NCBI RefSeq assembly: GCF_000381905.1
Contig: NZ_KB907291.1
Location: 1-35,976, forward strand
Length of the DNA: 35,976 nucleotides
Direction of reading: 5' to 3'
From: Paenibacillus fonticola DSM 21315
GTDB lineage: Bacteria; Bacillota; Bacilli; Paenibacillales; Paenibacillaceae
Positions within the stretch are counted from its first letter, which is position 1. Every line of letters begins with the position of its first letter. Shown here in pieces: positions 15,399 to 23,224 of the stretch. The notes below the pieces were generated by a model. It was given only the letters and a program-made list of their open reading frames with translations, had not been told where the DNA came from and did not search any database. The position numbers and the translations under genes were made by a program.

Positions 15399-16510
15399 TA
15401 CGCAGCCCTCCCGATCGCTTCAATAGCATCGACTTTGACGACCCGGTATAAGGACAACAAGGAGCCAATGACTGCTACGGCAAGGAACAGCACCGAGCAG
15501 AGGACAACGAGCTGCGGGCTGAGGTCGAACGGCATGCCAGCCGGTAAGATGGCGGCTACCCCGTAGGTAAGCGCTATGCTGACAGCCAGGCTTGCGACAG
15601 AGAGCGTCATGACCTGGGATATAATGTTGCGGGCCAAATATCTGGAGCTTGCGCCGATTGCTTTCAGCACGCCGAACTGGTTCATTTTCTGAATTGTGAT
15701 GACATAGAAAAATACGGCCAGCACGAATGCCGCAATGACGAACAGAAAAGCCACCATCATGAGCAGGGAGCCCTGTTCCTCCTTATATCCGGGTATGCCC
15801 TGCAGCGCCTGATCCTTCGTAATGACCTCAATCCCCGAAATCGATTCGCCGATTTGATCCGCTTTGGCAGCTCCGGCTTGCAGCGCGACGGCGTTATATT
15901 GGAGGCCATCGCCGGTGCCGCCTCTTGAGACAGCCGACTTTATCGAGCCCCATACCTTGAAATTCACATGGATAACCGGAGAATGGCTGAAGGACTGCCC
16001 CTTCGTGAACCCGACGACCTTAAGCTGCTGACCGGACATTTGCTCCTCCAGCACATCCCCGAGCGCTATACCTGCCTCTTTAAAAGAAATATCGACAACA
16101 GCCTCGTCCCGCGCCATCTCATCCACCATTCGGCCTTCGGCGATGGGCGGGGCCAACATGCCCTCCGTTTCGATGGCAAACAGCGTGGCGTCAAGCTTCT
16201 TTGTTTCGCCCGCTTTGGTTACGGCGGTCATTTGCACGCCGAGCGGGGCAGCGGATGACCCGCCTGCAAAATCGCGGATATCCGCAAGCTGTGCCTCCGG
16301 CACTGTGGAACGGGTTAGGCGGTGATCCGCATCTTTTTGTACAATTAAGTAATCCGCATTCATGTTCTGAATGGAGGAGGCATTATCGGAGGACAGGCCT
16401 TGGGCCAGTCCAGATACAAACAGCACCAGCCAGGCGATCAGCACCATAATTAGCGCAATGAGCATGTACCGCATCTTGGCGTGTTTCAACTCTCGTAAAG
16501 CAAGAAACAT
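15398..16510 (-). CDS. hrtB: Haem efflux ABC transporter permease, HrtB-like
   Basis: 370-residue FtsX/MacB-type permease. Helix 1 ends in LFVSGLAQGL, a stretch shared almost word for word with staphylococcal HrtB (LFISGLAQGL). An extracellular domain of about 210 residues follows, then three helices with the shared motifs FFYVITIQKMNQFGVLKAIG and C-terminal VVKVDAIEAIG. This four-helix layout is HrtB/MacB-like, not the ten-helix BceB type. An HssR-type direct repeat and a -10 box lie in its upstream region, so it probably has its own haem-induced promoter. Homology was judged from memory of the S. aureus protein. Confidence 0.87.
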   Translation of the reverse strand: MFLALRELKHAKMRYMLIALIMVLIAWLVLFVSGLAQGLSSDNASSIQNMNADYLIVQKDADHRLTRSTVPEAQLADIRDFAGGSSAAPLGVQMTAVTKAGETKKLDATLFAIETEGMLAPPIAEGRMVDEMARDEAVVDISFKEAGIALGDVLEEQMSGQQLKVVGFTKGQSFSHSPVIHVNFKVWGSIKSAVSRGGTGDGLQYNAVALQAGAAKADQIGESISGIEVITKDQALQGIPGYKEEQGSLLMMVAFLFVIAAFVLAVFFYVITIQKMNQFGVLKAIGASSRYLARNIISQVMTLSVASLAVSIALTYGVAAILPAGMPFDLSPQLVVLCSVLFLAVAVIGSLLSLYRVVKVDAIEAIGRAA

Positions 16511-16560
16511 GACAGCTTCATCTCCTATCTCTTATAGTCTGTCTATCAGGTTCTGAATCA

Positions 16561-16593
16561 ACTATAAGAGTTCTCTATGAACGCAATATGAAC
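16561..16593 (-). promoter_or_regulatory. HssR-type direct-repeat box and -10 of hrtBA
   Basis: On the minus strand GTTCATATT (16585-16593), two bases, then GTTCATAGA (16574-16582) reproduce the direct-repeat box known upstream of S. aureus hrtAB (GTTCATATT-N2-GTTCATATT), with the first repeat exact. TATAGT (16561-16566) lies seven bases further on as the -10, so the box occupies the -35 region, as expected for an OmpR-class activator. It lies 51-83 bp before the hrtB ATG. Confidence 0.8.
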
Positions 16594-16680
16594 GGGTTAT
16601 GTACGGCTAAATGCGGTCTTATGGTCTGACTGCCTCTTTGGTCTGACTGAATGTCTTGAGTTACGATGATAGATGTTTCT

Positions 16681-18060
16681 CTAATATCTTGGCAGGGTGA
16701 CATGGAACGTCGTACCTTTGCCAAGCTCGCTGTCCGCTTCAATGCGCCCTTGATGAAGCTCAACGATTTTTTGCGTGATGGCCAGTCCCAGGCCGCTGCT
16801 GCCTTCCTTGCGGTCCCTGGCCCGGTCTCCCCGATAGAAACGGTTGAACACGTAGGGAAGCTCCGATTCAGCAATGCCGATGCCTGTATCCTCGATGTCC
16901 ACATGGCACTCGGCTTCGGTCTGGCGCAGGCGGATCGCGATAGTGCCGCCAGGCTCCGTGTACTTGATGCTGTTCGTGATGAGGTTGATCCACAACTGAT
17001 GCAGCAGCTTGTCATCTCCCTTGATAAACGCTGAAGGGAGGTCAAGCTCCACAGACAGCTCCTTCTCGCGCCAGCTCCATTCCAGCATGAACAGCACCTG
17101 CCTGATCTGGGCGGACACATCAAACATCTGCTTGTCCAGAATCGTCTCTTCCTTATCGAGCGAGGCGAGCATCAGCAGTTGCTTGCCGAGCTGGGACATG
17201 CGGCGGCTCTCGTTCTCGATGATGGCCAAATAGCGCCTTCTCTGCTCCTCCGGCAAATCCGCTGACTGAAGGGTGTGCGAGAAGCCTTGGATCGAAGCGA
17301 GCGGCGACTGGATTTCATGCGATACGTTGGACACGAACTCCTGGCGCATCTGGTCGAGCTGCTCCAGACTTTTGGCCATTTGCATGAAGGTTCCAGCCAG
17401 CTTGCCGATTTCGTCCCGCCGTTTCACCTCAAGCTGGATGTTGTATTTGCCCCGGGCCAGCGTTTTGGTCGCCTCGGTCAGCTTCACGATCGGATTTACA
17501 ATGTAGCGTGTGCTGACGATGACGAACAGAATGCTCAGCAGAATCGAAAGAACGACCAGCACGGCGAAAAAAATCCGCAGCTCCCCAAACAGGACGCCTA
17601 CGTTAGGCCTGACGAACAAGGCGTAATCCTCACCTCCAGCGTGCAGAGGGACTCCGACTGTATTGATCAGCACGTTGTCAAAGAAGCCGGTGACGAACGG
17701 CCCCGTTGTAAATTTGGACACGCCATGGTACTCCTCACCCCGGAGAACGCTTTGTACGACGGCGTCATCCAGCTTCGTCTCCCGGAATGGGTCGCCGAAG
17801 AAGCTCCCGTGCTCCGGGGACTGAACCAGATACATCTGGTAGCCAAGCTCGCCTACATGGCCGAAGTAGGATGCCGGGTCGAGCTCTGGGTTCTGCTCGT
17901 AGAAGGTACTGATGCTCATGGCCATCGCCGTGATTTTCTGATCGTTGAACGGCTTTAGAAGATGCTGATAATACAGGTTGGAGCCGATGAACGCAATGAA
18001 AAAGCTTAAAACCATGACGAAGATCGTCGTGATGACGATGCGCAGATATAGCGATTTCAT
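16681..18060 (-). CDS. hssS: Haem-sensing histidine kinase, HssS-like
   Basis: 459-residue membrane kinase, close to the 457 of S. aureus HssS. Helix 1 (about 8-30), an extracellular sensor domain (about 31-160), helix 2 (about 162-185), HAMP (about 186-238), H-box FVSNVSHEIQSPLAS with H248, N-box NLITNSIKYTE and glycine box SGLGLAITQKI. The sensor domain shares runs with staphylococcal HssS: FFGDPFRETKLDDAV, EYHG, FVTGFFDNV, NTVGV and ALFVRPNVG. It should sense haem or haem damage and phosphorylate HssR. Its ATG overlaps the end of hssR by four bases. Confidence 0.9.
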   Translation of the reverse strand: MKSLYLRIVITTIFVMVLSFFIAFIGSNLYYQHLLKPFNDQKITAMAMSISTFYEQNPELDPASYFGHVGELGYQMYLVQSPEHGSFFGDPFRETKLDDAVVQSVLRGEEYHGVSKFTTGPFVTGFFDNVLINTVGVPLHAGGEDYALFVRPNVGVLFGELRIFFAVLVVLSILLSILFVIVSTRYIVNPIVKLTEATKTLARGKYNIQLEVKRRDEIGKLAGTFMQMAKSLEQLDQMRQEFVSNVSHEIQSPLASIQGFSHTLQSADLPEEQRRRYLAIIENESRRMSQLGKQLLMLASLDKEETILDKQMFDVSAQIRQVLFMLEWSWREKELSVELDLPSAFIKGDDKLLHQLWINLITNSIKYTEPGGTIAIRLRQTEAECHVDIEDTGIGIAESELPYVFNRFYRGDRARDRKEGSSGLGLAITQKIVELHQGRIEADSELGKGTTFHVTLPRY

Positions 18061-18734
18061 CGGGGCCCGACCTCCAGCTTGTAGCCTACGCCACGCACTG
18101 TGGTAATGCTGAAATCCCGATGACTGTGCGCAAAGCGGTCGCGAAGGCGTTTGATGTGCACGTCTACCGTGCGGTCATCCCCATCGAAATCAGGACCCCA
18201 TACGAGCTGAATCAGCTCTTCCCGTGTAAAAATCCGGTTTGGATAGCTCGCGAGCTGTGACAGCAAATCGAACTCTCTCATGGGGATCATGAACAGCTTG
18301 CCGTTGCTGTGCACCTCATAGCTTCGCCGGTCGATGACGGTATCGTTCAGCCGGATCGTCTCGGCGTTCACCATCTGATAACGGCGCAGCAATGCCTTGA
18401 TGCGGAATAGAAGCTCTTTCGGCTCAAAAGGCTTCGTCAAATAGTCGTCCGTTCCGACAGCGAAGCCCCTCTCTTTGTCGACCAGCTGATCTTTGGCCGT
18501 AAGCAGGATAACGGGGAAGTCGTAGTATTCCCGAATCTCCTCGCATAGCTGGTACCCGTCCTTGTTCGGCATCATCACGTCAACGATAGCCAGATGGATC
18601 TGCTGGGCGGCAAGACGGTCAGATGCTTCCTCTCCGTCGGCTGCTTCTACGACAGAATAGCCCTCCGCTTGCAGATAATAACGGACAAGCTCGCGAATAT
18701 GCGGGTCGTCGTCGGCAATGAGAATATGAATCAC
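18057..18734 (-). CDS. hssR: Haem-response regulator, HssR-like
   Basis: 225-residue OmpR/PhoB-family response regulator. The receiver has D8-D10, phosphoacceptor D52 (AIVDVMMPNKDG), T80 (ILLTAKD) and K102 (YLTKPFE); the winged helix occupies about 130-222 and ends TTVRGVGYKLE. The stretch LVDKERGFAVGTDDYLTKPFEPKELLFRIKALLRRY-like region matches S. aureus HssR (SDKERAF, GTDDYVTKPFEVKEL). It is predicted to bind the direct repeat at 16574-16593 and turn on hrtBA. It overlaps hssS by four bases. AAGGAGAT lies before the ATG. Confidence 0.9.
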   Translation of the reverse strand: MIHILIADDDPHIRELVRYYLQAEGYSVVEAADGEEASDRLAAQQIHLAIVDVMMPNKDGYQLCEEIREYYDFPVILLTAKDQLVDKERGFAVGTDDYLTKPFEPKELLFRIKALLRRYQMVNAETIRLNDTVIDRRSYEVHSNGKLFMIPMREFDLLSQLASYPNRIFTREELIQLVWGPDFDGDDRTVDVHIKRLRDRFAHSHRDFSITTVRGVGYKLEVGPR

Positions 18735-18917
18735 GTATTATGCATCTCCTTGTCTGAACTAAGAAAGATAGAACTGTAAAATGACAATCCAACTGATGCC
18801 AATATACCGCAACCTCTTACCTTTTCACAAATGAGGATGCAGGCATGATTGAAGCAGCCTACTTATGCATCTTCGTGGTAGAATAAGGATAATCTTACCA
18901 AGATTAAAGGAGGCTCC

Positions 18918-19853
18918 ATGCGCATGAGGATAACTGCCGCCGAAAGAACTGATTTACAGCAAATTTTGCAGCTTCAATATCAGGCTTACGAGGGTGAAGC
19001 CCATATTTATCAGGATGACCAAATCCCGCCGTTAACGCAAACGCTGGCGGATTTCATAGAAGAATCGCAGTCGCATACGATATTGAAAGCCGTTCTGGAG
19101 GACGGTATGATTATCGGTTCGGCAAGAGCTCGCGAGGGTAATGGAACATGTTATATTGGAAAAGTCATCGTCCACCCCGATTACCAGAATCGGGGGATCG
19201 GCACAGCGCTCATTCGGGAGCTTGAGCGGCTATTCGCGCACTGCGCAAGATTCGAGCTGTTTACCGGACATCGGAGCGAAAGAAATCTGTACCTGTATCA
19301 GAAGCTCGGATACAGTATTTATCGCACCGAACCGATACATGAGCGGTTAAATCTCGTCTTCATGGAAAAACTGATGTACCAGGATGGAAGGGACGAGCTT
19401 TTAGCCGCCTTCCAGGATTGGATTACTTTTGCAGTCCAGCTGAAAGAACGGGAGGAACCCTATTGGAATCAGCCGGTCGCTCCGGGTAAGTGGCCGCTGC
19501 GAGCGGTTGTCAGCCATATCATGCTGTGGGATAAATATTTCTATGAACATGCCATCGACAAGATATATAGACAGGAGCTGCTGACCCTTCGGCATACCGA
19601 CTATGATGAATTCAACCGGAAGGCGCAGTTGTATGGTGAACAGACAAGCATCACGAGTTTGGCCGAGCAGGCGATTCTCTATAGAGAGAAGATCATAGCC
19701 GTCATCCGGTCATTAACGGACGAGTCCTACAATAAAGAATATATAGATGCGGACGGGCATCCGTTTTTCGTAGCGCAATATTTGAAGGATTTCATCCCGC
19801 ATGACCGGCACCATATAGCCCAGATGGAGGAGAAGCATGGGGAGCAGCGTTAA
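18918..19853 (+). CDS. Two-domain protein: GNAT acetyltransferase fused to a DinB-like domain
   Basis: 311 residues in two parts. Residues about 1-152 are a GNAT acetyltransferase with the acetyl-CoA loop VIVHPDYQNRGIGTALIRELE and ERNLYLYQKLGYS. Residues about 155-305 are a DinB/DfsB-like four-helix bundle with histidines in VVSHIMLWDKYFYEH and FIPHDRHHIAQME, the kind of positions that hold a metal or thiol cofactor. The substrate is unknown. AAGGAGG precedes the ATG by five bases. The stop overlaps the start of a small membrane-protein gene, so these two genes are coupled. Each domain is common alone; the fusion is less so. Confidence 0.85.
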   Translation: MRMRITAAERTDLQQILQLQYQAYEGEAHIYQDDQIPPLTQTLADFIEESQSHTILKAVLEDGMIIGSARAREGNGTCYIGKVIVHPDYQNRGIGTALIRELERLFAHCARFELFTGHRSERNLYLYQKLGYSIYRTEPIHERLNLVFMEKLMYQDGRDELLAAFQDWITFAVQLKEREEPYWNQPVAPGKWPLRAVVSHIMLWDKYFYEHAIDKIYRQELLTLRHTDYDEFNRKAQLYGEQTSITSLAEQAILYREKIIAVIRSLTDESYNKEYIDADGHPFFVAQYLKDFIPHDRHHIAQMEEKHGEQR

Positions 19854-20004
19854 CCTGTTTCGGGAGGCCTGCCGTAAAGGCAGGAGCCTTGGAAAAAAGC
19901 TTTTACGAACGAGCTTTATCGTCATCGTGATTTTATTCGGCGTGCTCAGTTTATTGCAAATCGCGTTCGCCGTCATCCTGTGGCTGGACTCGATCGGGAC
20001 TTAA
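19837..20004 (+). CDS. Small single-helix membrane protein overlapping the GNAT-DinB gene
   Basis: 55 residues. The ATG at 19837 lies inside the end of the preceding gene in another frame (17 bases of overlap), with a strong GGAGGAGAAGC ribosome binding site. The basic front half (CRKGRSLGKKLLR) is followed by one long hydrophobic helix (SFIVIVILFGVLSLLQIAFAV, about 26-49) and a short tail, DSIGT. By charge the N-terminus should be inside. It ends 23 bp before the GH3 lipoprotein gene, making a tight three-gene unit. No family was recognised. Confidence 0.72.
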   Translation: MGSSVNLFREACRKGRSLGKKLLRTSFIVIVILFGVLSLLQIAFAVILWLDSIGT

Positions 20005-20027
20005 CGAACAGACAGGAGGCAAGGTCC

Positions 20028-21338
20028 ATGAAGCATGTGATGCGTATAACCTTAATGGCCATAATCATATTGATGCTTGCTATGTCGGCAGCCTGCGCGC
20101 CAAAGCAAGCTCCAAATGCCAATCAGGGCTCGGAGGCGCCGGGGCAATCCGGGGGGCATGTCCAGCAGCCTGAGAACGGAGCAAATCTGCAGGAGAGCGG
20201 CAATAATAACAATCACGGACAGGAGAAGGATTCTGTCCGGGACATGCTGAAGCAGCTAAGTACGGCGGAGAAGATCGGCCAATTGGTTATGGTCGGCGTG
20301 GAAGGCACGGTACCGGATGATACGGCTCGCCAATTTATTGAATCCTATTATGTTGGCGGATTTATTTTTTACAAGAACAACATTAGCGATACCAAGCAGG
20401 CTGTCGCTTTCATCAATGAGCTTAAGAAAATGAATGCGCATCACAAGGTGCCATTATTGCTTAGCGTGGACGAAGAAGGAGGCCGGGTTTCCCGGATGCC
20501 GGAGCAATTCCAAGCGCTGCCCGCTGCGCAGACTATCGGCGCTTCCGGCAGCGCCGAGTTGGCTTCCGGCCTCGGAGCCGTGATCGGCAAAGAGCTGGCG
20601 GGATTCGGCCTGAATATGGACTTTGCCCCTGTACTGGATATCAACAGCAATCCGGATAATCCGGTGATCGGCAGCCGCTCTTTCGGCAATGACGCAAAGG
20701 TCGTCAGCGAAATGGGGATTGCCATGCTGCAGGGGATCAAGCAGGAGGGAGTCATCCCTGTGGTCAAGCATTTTCCCGGGCATGGCGATACTTCGGTGGA
20801 CTCCCATTTGGGATTGCCCGTGGTCGAGCATGATATGGAGAGATTGCGGAAACTGGAGCTTGTGCCCTTTGCTAAAGCGATTGAAGAAGGAGCGGACGTC
20901 GTAATGGTCGCTCATTTGCTGATGCCAAAGCTTGATGCCGAACAGCCCGCCTCGTTCTCCAAAGCGGTCATTCAAGATGTGCTGCGTGATGAACTAGGCT
21001 TCGAAGGCGTTGTCGTGACCGACGATATGACGATGGGAGCGATCGTAAAGCACTATGACATCGGGGAAGCGGCCGTGAAGTTCATTCAAGGCGGGGGCAA
21101 TATTGTGCTGGTCGGGCATGAGAAGGATCGGCAGCTTGCGGTAATTGATGCGCTAACCGCAGCGGTGAACAGTGGAGAAATTACGTCAGACATGCTGGAT
21201 GAGCGGGTTCATTCTATTTTGCAGCTGAAGGAAAAGTACGCACTCCGTGACGAACCAGCAGCTGGGCCGGATATCAAGGCGATCAATCAGGAAATTGAGA
21301 GCATTTTGAGCAAACACAAAATCAAGCAAGCGAAGTAA
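20028..21338 (+). CDS. nagZ: Glycoside hydrolase family 3 beta-N-acetylglucosaminidase lipoprotein, NagZ-like
   Basis: 436 residues from ATG 20028, chosen over an upstream in-frame GTG because AGGAGG precedes it and a signal peptide then begins at once. The lipobox is MSAAC with C23 lipidated, then a Gly/Gln/Asn-rich tether to about 65. The GH3 barrel has KHFPGHGDTSVDSHLGLP (K247 on), where D258 and H260 form the Asp-His dyad typical of the NagZ clade, and nucleophile D332 in VVTDDMTMGAI. It removes GlcNAc from muropeptides on the outer face during cell-wall turnover. It lacks the extra C-terminal domain of B. subtilis NagZ. NagZ-clade assignment is firm; true substrate is inferred. Confidence 0.92.
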   Translation: MKHVMRITLMAIIILMLAMSAACAPKQAPNANQGSEAPGQSGGHVQQPENGANLQESGNNNNHGQEKDSVRDMLKQLSTAEKIGQLVMVGVEGTVPDDTARQFIESYYVGGFIFYKNNISDTKQAVAFINELKKMNAHHKVPLLLSVDEEGGRVSRMPEQFQALPAAQTIGASGSAELASGLGAVIGKELAGFGLNMDFAPVLDINSNPDNPVIGSRSFGNDAKVVSEMGIAMLQGIKQEGVIPVVKHFPGHGDTSVDSHLGLPVVEHDMERLRKLELVPFAKAIEEGADVVMVAHLLMPKLDAEQPASFSKAVIQDVLRDELGFEGVVVTDDMTMGAIVKHYDIGEAAVKFIQGGGNIVLVGHEKDRQLAVIDALTAAVNSGEITSDMLDERVHSILQLKEKYALRDEPAAGPDIKAINQEIESILSKHKIKQAK

Positions 21339-21439
21339 AGAAGTTACATCCTTATTTTCCCAAACACATGTTTGTCCACAACTGTAACTTTCCTCCTTCG
21401 TAGAACGTTAAAAGCCTGAGGGGCATCGCGCACCTAAAA

Positions 21440-21620
21440 AACATCACATAGCTAAGAAAACATCATTGAGCTCTAAAGTGACATAAGCACAGCTAAGGTG
21501 ACATGACCATATGGCTAGGTGCCATGACCATATGGCTAAAGTGACATAAGCACAGTTAGGGTGACATGACCACATAAGCTAAAGAGCTCCTTGGCTGAAC
21601 TAACATAACATAGCTTAAGG
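21440..21620. repeat. Array of ~21-bp imperfect tandem repeats
   Basis: Five clear units occupy 21478-21497, 21498-21518, 21519-21540, 21541-21560 and 21561-21583, each starting GTGACAT or GTGCCAT and ending in GCTAA/GTTAG-like sequence. Two versions alternate: one with ACATAAGCACAG and one with ACATGACCATATGG, the latter holding the palindrome CCATATGG. More worn units extend to both sides (ACATCACATAGCTAAG; AACATAGCTTAAGG). The array fills the gap between the GH3 gene and the DUF1361 gene. No gene is visible in it. A weak pair AGTTACA/TGTAACT (21342-21391) near the GH3 stop could be a poor terminator. Confidence 0.8.
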
Positions 21621-21650
21621 TATGCGTCGGATATGGAGGAGGCATTACAA

Positions 21651-22385
21651 TTGCAAGGTTGGAGACAGCTCGGTTACCCGGGGAAATGGATACTGTATAT
21701 GATTTTGTTTATTGCCACATTAATCGGAATGAAATACGTTGTACAGACGCAGTTGCCGGATGGCGGGAGACCCCCTTATTTATTTATGCTGTGGAACACT
21801 TTTCTGGCATGGATTCCCTTGGGCTTGGCTGTCGTTCTGGACATGGTCAGTCTGCTGAAAAGAAAAGTACTGAAGTTTTTTCTCTTTCTGGGGGTGGGCT
21901 CGGTCTGGCTGTTTTTTTATCCCAATGCCGCTTATTTGATTACGGATATGCTGCATCCTTTTCATCGCTATCCCATTGCATCTGGTACGGGGAGATTCTG
22001 GGAGGACAATCTGTTCTGGGATAACCTGTTTACGATGTTTTTCGCCGCATTGCTTGGTCTGGCGATCGCCACGGCATCCTTACTTTCGGTTCATGCCCTT
22101 GTACGCAAATATTTAGGCGGGGTTACAGGCTGGGTTTTCGTTGTCGCTGTTCTTCTGCTCAGCAGCTTTGGTGTGTACATGGGAAGGTTCATCCGTTTCA
22201 ATAGCTGGGACATCCTCCGGGATCCGTTGCGTATTTTTGGCGATACGGTAATTTATTTGATGGATTTGGAATATTTGCGGCATGCAATCGGATTTTGCAA
22301 ATGGATATTCCTCATTTCAATGTTCTGCTACATTGTTGCTTATTTTTTTGGCGCGATGCAGTATACTAAACTTGAAAAAAGGTAA
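21651..22385 (+). CDS. DUF1361 family multi-pass membrane protein
   Basis: 244 residues from TTG at 21651. An ATG at 21633 is in frame, but GGAGGAGG at 21635-21642 is then inside the gene and correctly placed for the TTG, while nothing resembling a ribosome binding site precedes the ATG. About six to seven hydrophobic helices are seen, with the DUF1361 signatures WLFFYPNAAYLITDM and VYMGRFIRFNSWDILRDP. Function of the family is unknown. It lies downstream of the 21-bp repeat array. Confidence 0.85.
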   Translation: MQGWRQLGYPGKWILYMILFIATLIGMKYVVQTQLPDGGRPPYLFMLWNTFLAWIPLGLAVVLDMVSLLKRKVLKFFLFLGVGSVWLFFYPNAAYLITDMLHPFHRYPIASGTGRFWEDNLFWDNLFTMFFAALLGLAIATASLLSVHALVRKYLGGVTGWVFVVAVLLLSSFGVYMGRFIRFNSWDILRDPLRIFGDTVIYLMDLEYLRHAIGFCKWIFLISMFCYIVAYFFGAMQYTKLEKR

Positions 22386-22502
22386 GTGTATCCGGACCGC
22401 TTCTTTTAGGTGATGGAAGGTAGGATACCAACCTATCCGCTGTTTAGAAGCTGTTCATGGGCGGAAGTTTCGTGAGGGAAACATATCAACAGGGGGTGCG
22501 AG

Positions 22503-23120
22503 ATGGCTGTAAATTTGAAAGAAGGCGTATCAAGCCGCAAATTTCCGAAGCTAGAAAGCCCGCGCCTTGTGCTGCGCCAAGTCACTTTTGACGATTGCGA
22601 GTCGTTATTCCAGTGCATGACGCATCCGCTAGTTAGAAGTAATACCGGATTACATCCGGAAACCCTGCTGTTCCCTGAAAGGCTATTTCGCTATTTTAAC
22701 GAATGTTACGACAATCTCCGCGACCTGCACTTTGCAGTAGAGTTGACCGGGCCTGGAAGTATTATCGGTTTATGCTCGCTACAATATTGGGAACAACGCA
22801 CGGGCAAAGCGCGGCTAGGTTACATGATATCCCCTTCCTATTGGGGGCGAGGGTATGCGACGGAAGCGGCTCAGTTATTAATTCGCTACGGCTTTGAAGC
22901 GCTGGGACTTCGCCGGATCGAGGCGCGCTGCGCCAGTACCAACCCTGCTTCGGAGCGAGTTCTGCAAAAATGCGGGATGAGTTATGTTAAAGCGAATCCA
23001 GCGGGGCTTGAACATAGCGGGAAGAATGGCAGGATGAAAGTGTACGCTGCTGACCGGCAAGAAACCACAAGCAAACCCGTTTCGGTTCCCGTTTGTTACA
23101 CAAATGAAATATTACTGTGA
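22503..23120 (+). CDS. GNAT acetyltransferase, RimJ/RimL type
   Basis: 205-residue cytoplasmic acetyltransferase of the Acetyltransf_3 group. The opening strand LESPRLVLRQVTFDDCESLF is typical of RimJ/RimL enzymes. The acetyl-CoA loop is WGRGYATEAAQLLIRYGFE, and RIEARCASTNPASERVLQKCGM is the closing family motif. It acetylates an N-terminus or small amine; the target cannot be read. AGGGGGTG precedes the ATG. The last ~25 residues (ETTSKPVSVPVCYTNEILL) go beyond the domain and may be a lineage tail. A terminator follows. Confidence 0.9.
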   Translation: MAVNLKEGVSSRKFPKLESPRLVLRQVTFDDCESLFQCMTHPLVRSNTGLHPETLLFPERLFRYFNECYDNLRDLHFAVELTGPGSIIGLCSLQYWEQRTGKARLGYMISPSYWGRGYATEAAQLLIRYGFEALGLRRIEARCASTNPASERVLQKCGMSYVKANPAGLEHSGKNGRMKVYAADRQETTSKPVSVPVCYTNEILL

Positions 23121-23183
23121 TCGTTCTCTAACAGTGAGGGGGTACACTTTATACATGACCCCCTTTTGAATATATTTGTCTTT

Positions 23184-23224
23184 GGAACCCTGGCGCTGTA
23201 GCGTACGGGTTCTCTTTTTTTTAA
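23184..23224 (+). terminator. Intrinsic terminator after the GNAT gene
   Basis: GAACCC (23185-23190) pairs with GGGTTC (23207-23212), with an inner GCGCT/AGCG pairing, followed by CTC and a run of ten T's. The T-run overlaps the stop codon of the convergent PHP gene. Confidence 0.85.

Noticed and set aside
16575..17123. 182-codon minus-strand frame overlapping hssS
   Set aside because: Its sequence is an out-of-frame translation of the kinase ATPase domain (Ser/Arg-rich low-information), with no motif.
17275..17958. 227-codon plus-strand frame opposite hssS
   Set aside because: It is antisense to the sensor domain of a clear HssS, without a ribosome binding site or recognised domain.
14724..18734. 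BceRS-BceAB-type bacitracin resistance module
   Set aside because: The permease is 370 residues with four helices rather than about 640 with ten, and the kinase has a large extracellular sensor with HssS-like runs rather than the short BceS loop.
20028..21338. Beta-glucosidase or beta-xylosidase function for the GH3 protein
   Set aside because: The Asp-His dyad in GDTSVDSH is typical of the NagZ clade, and the enzyme lacks the C-terminal domain of beta-glucosidases.
21503..21544. Short peptide MTIWLGAMTIWLK as a leader peptide in the repeat array
   Set aside because: It is a by-product of the duplicated CATGACCATATGG unit; spacing to AAGGTG is too short and no regulated gene follows closely.
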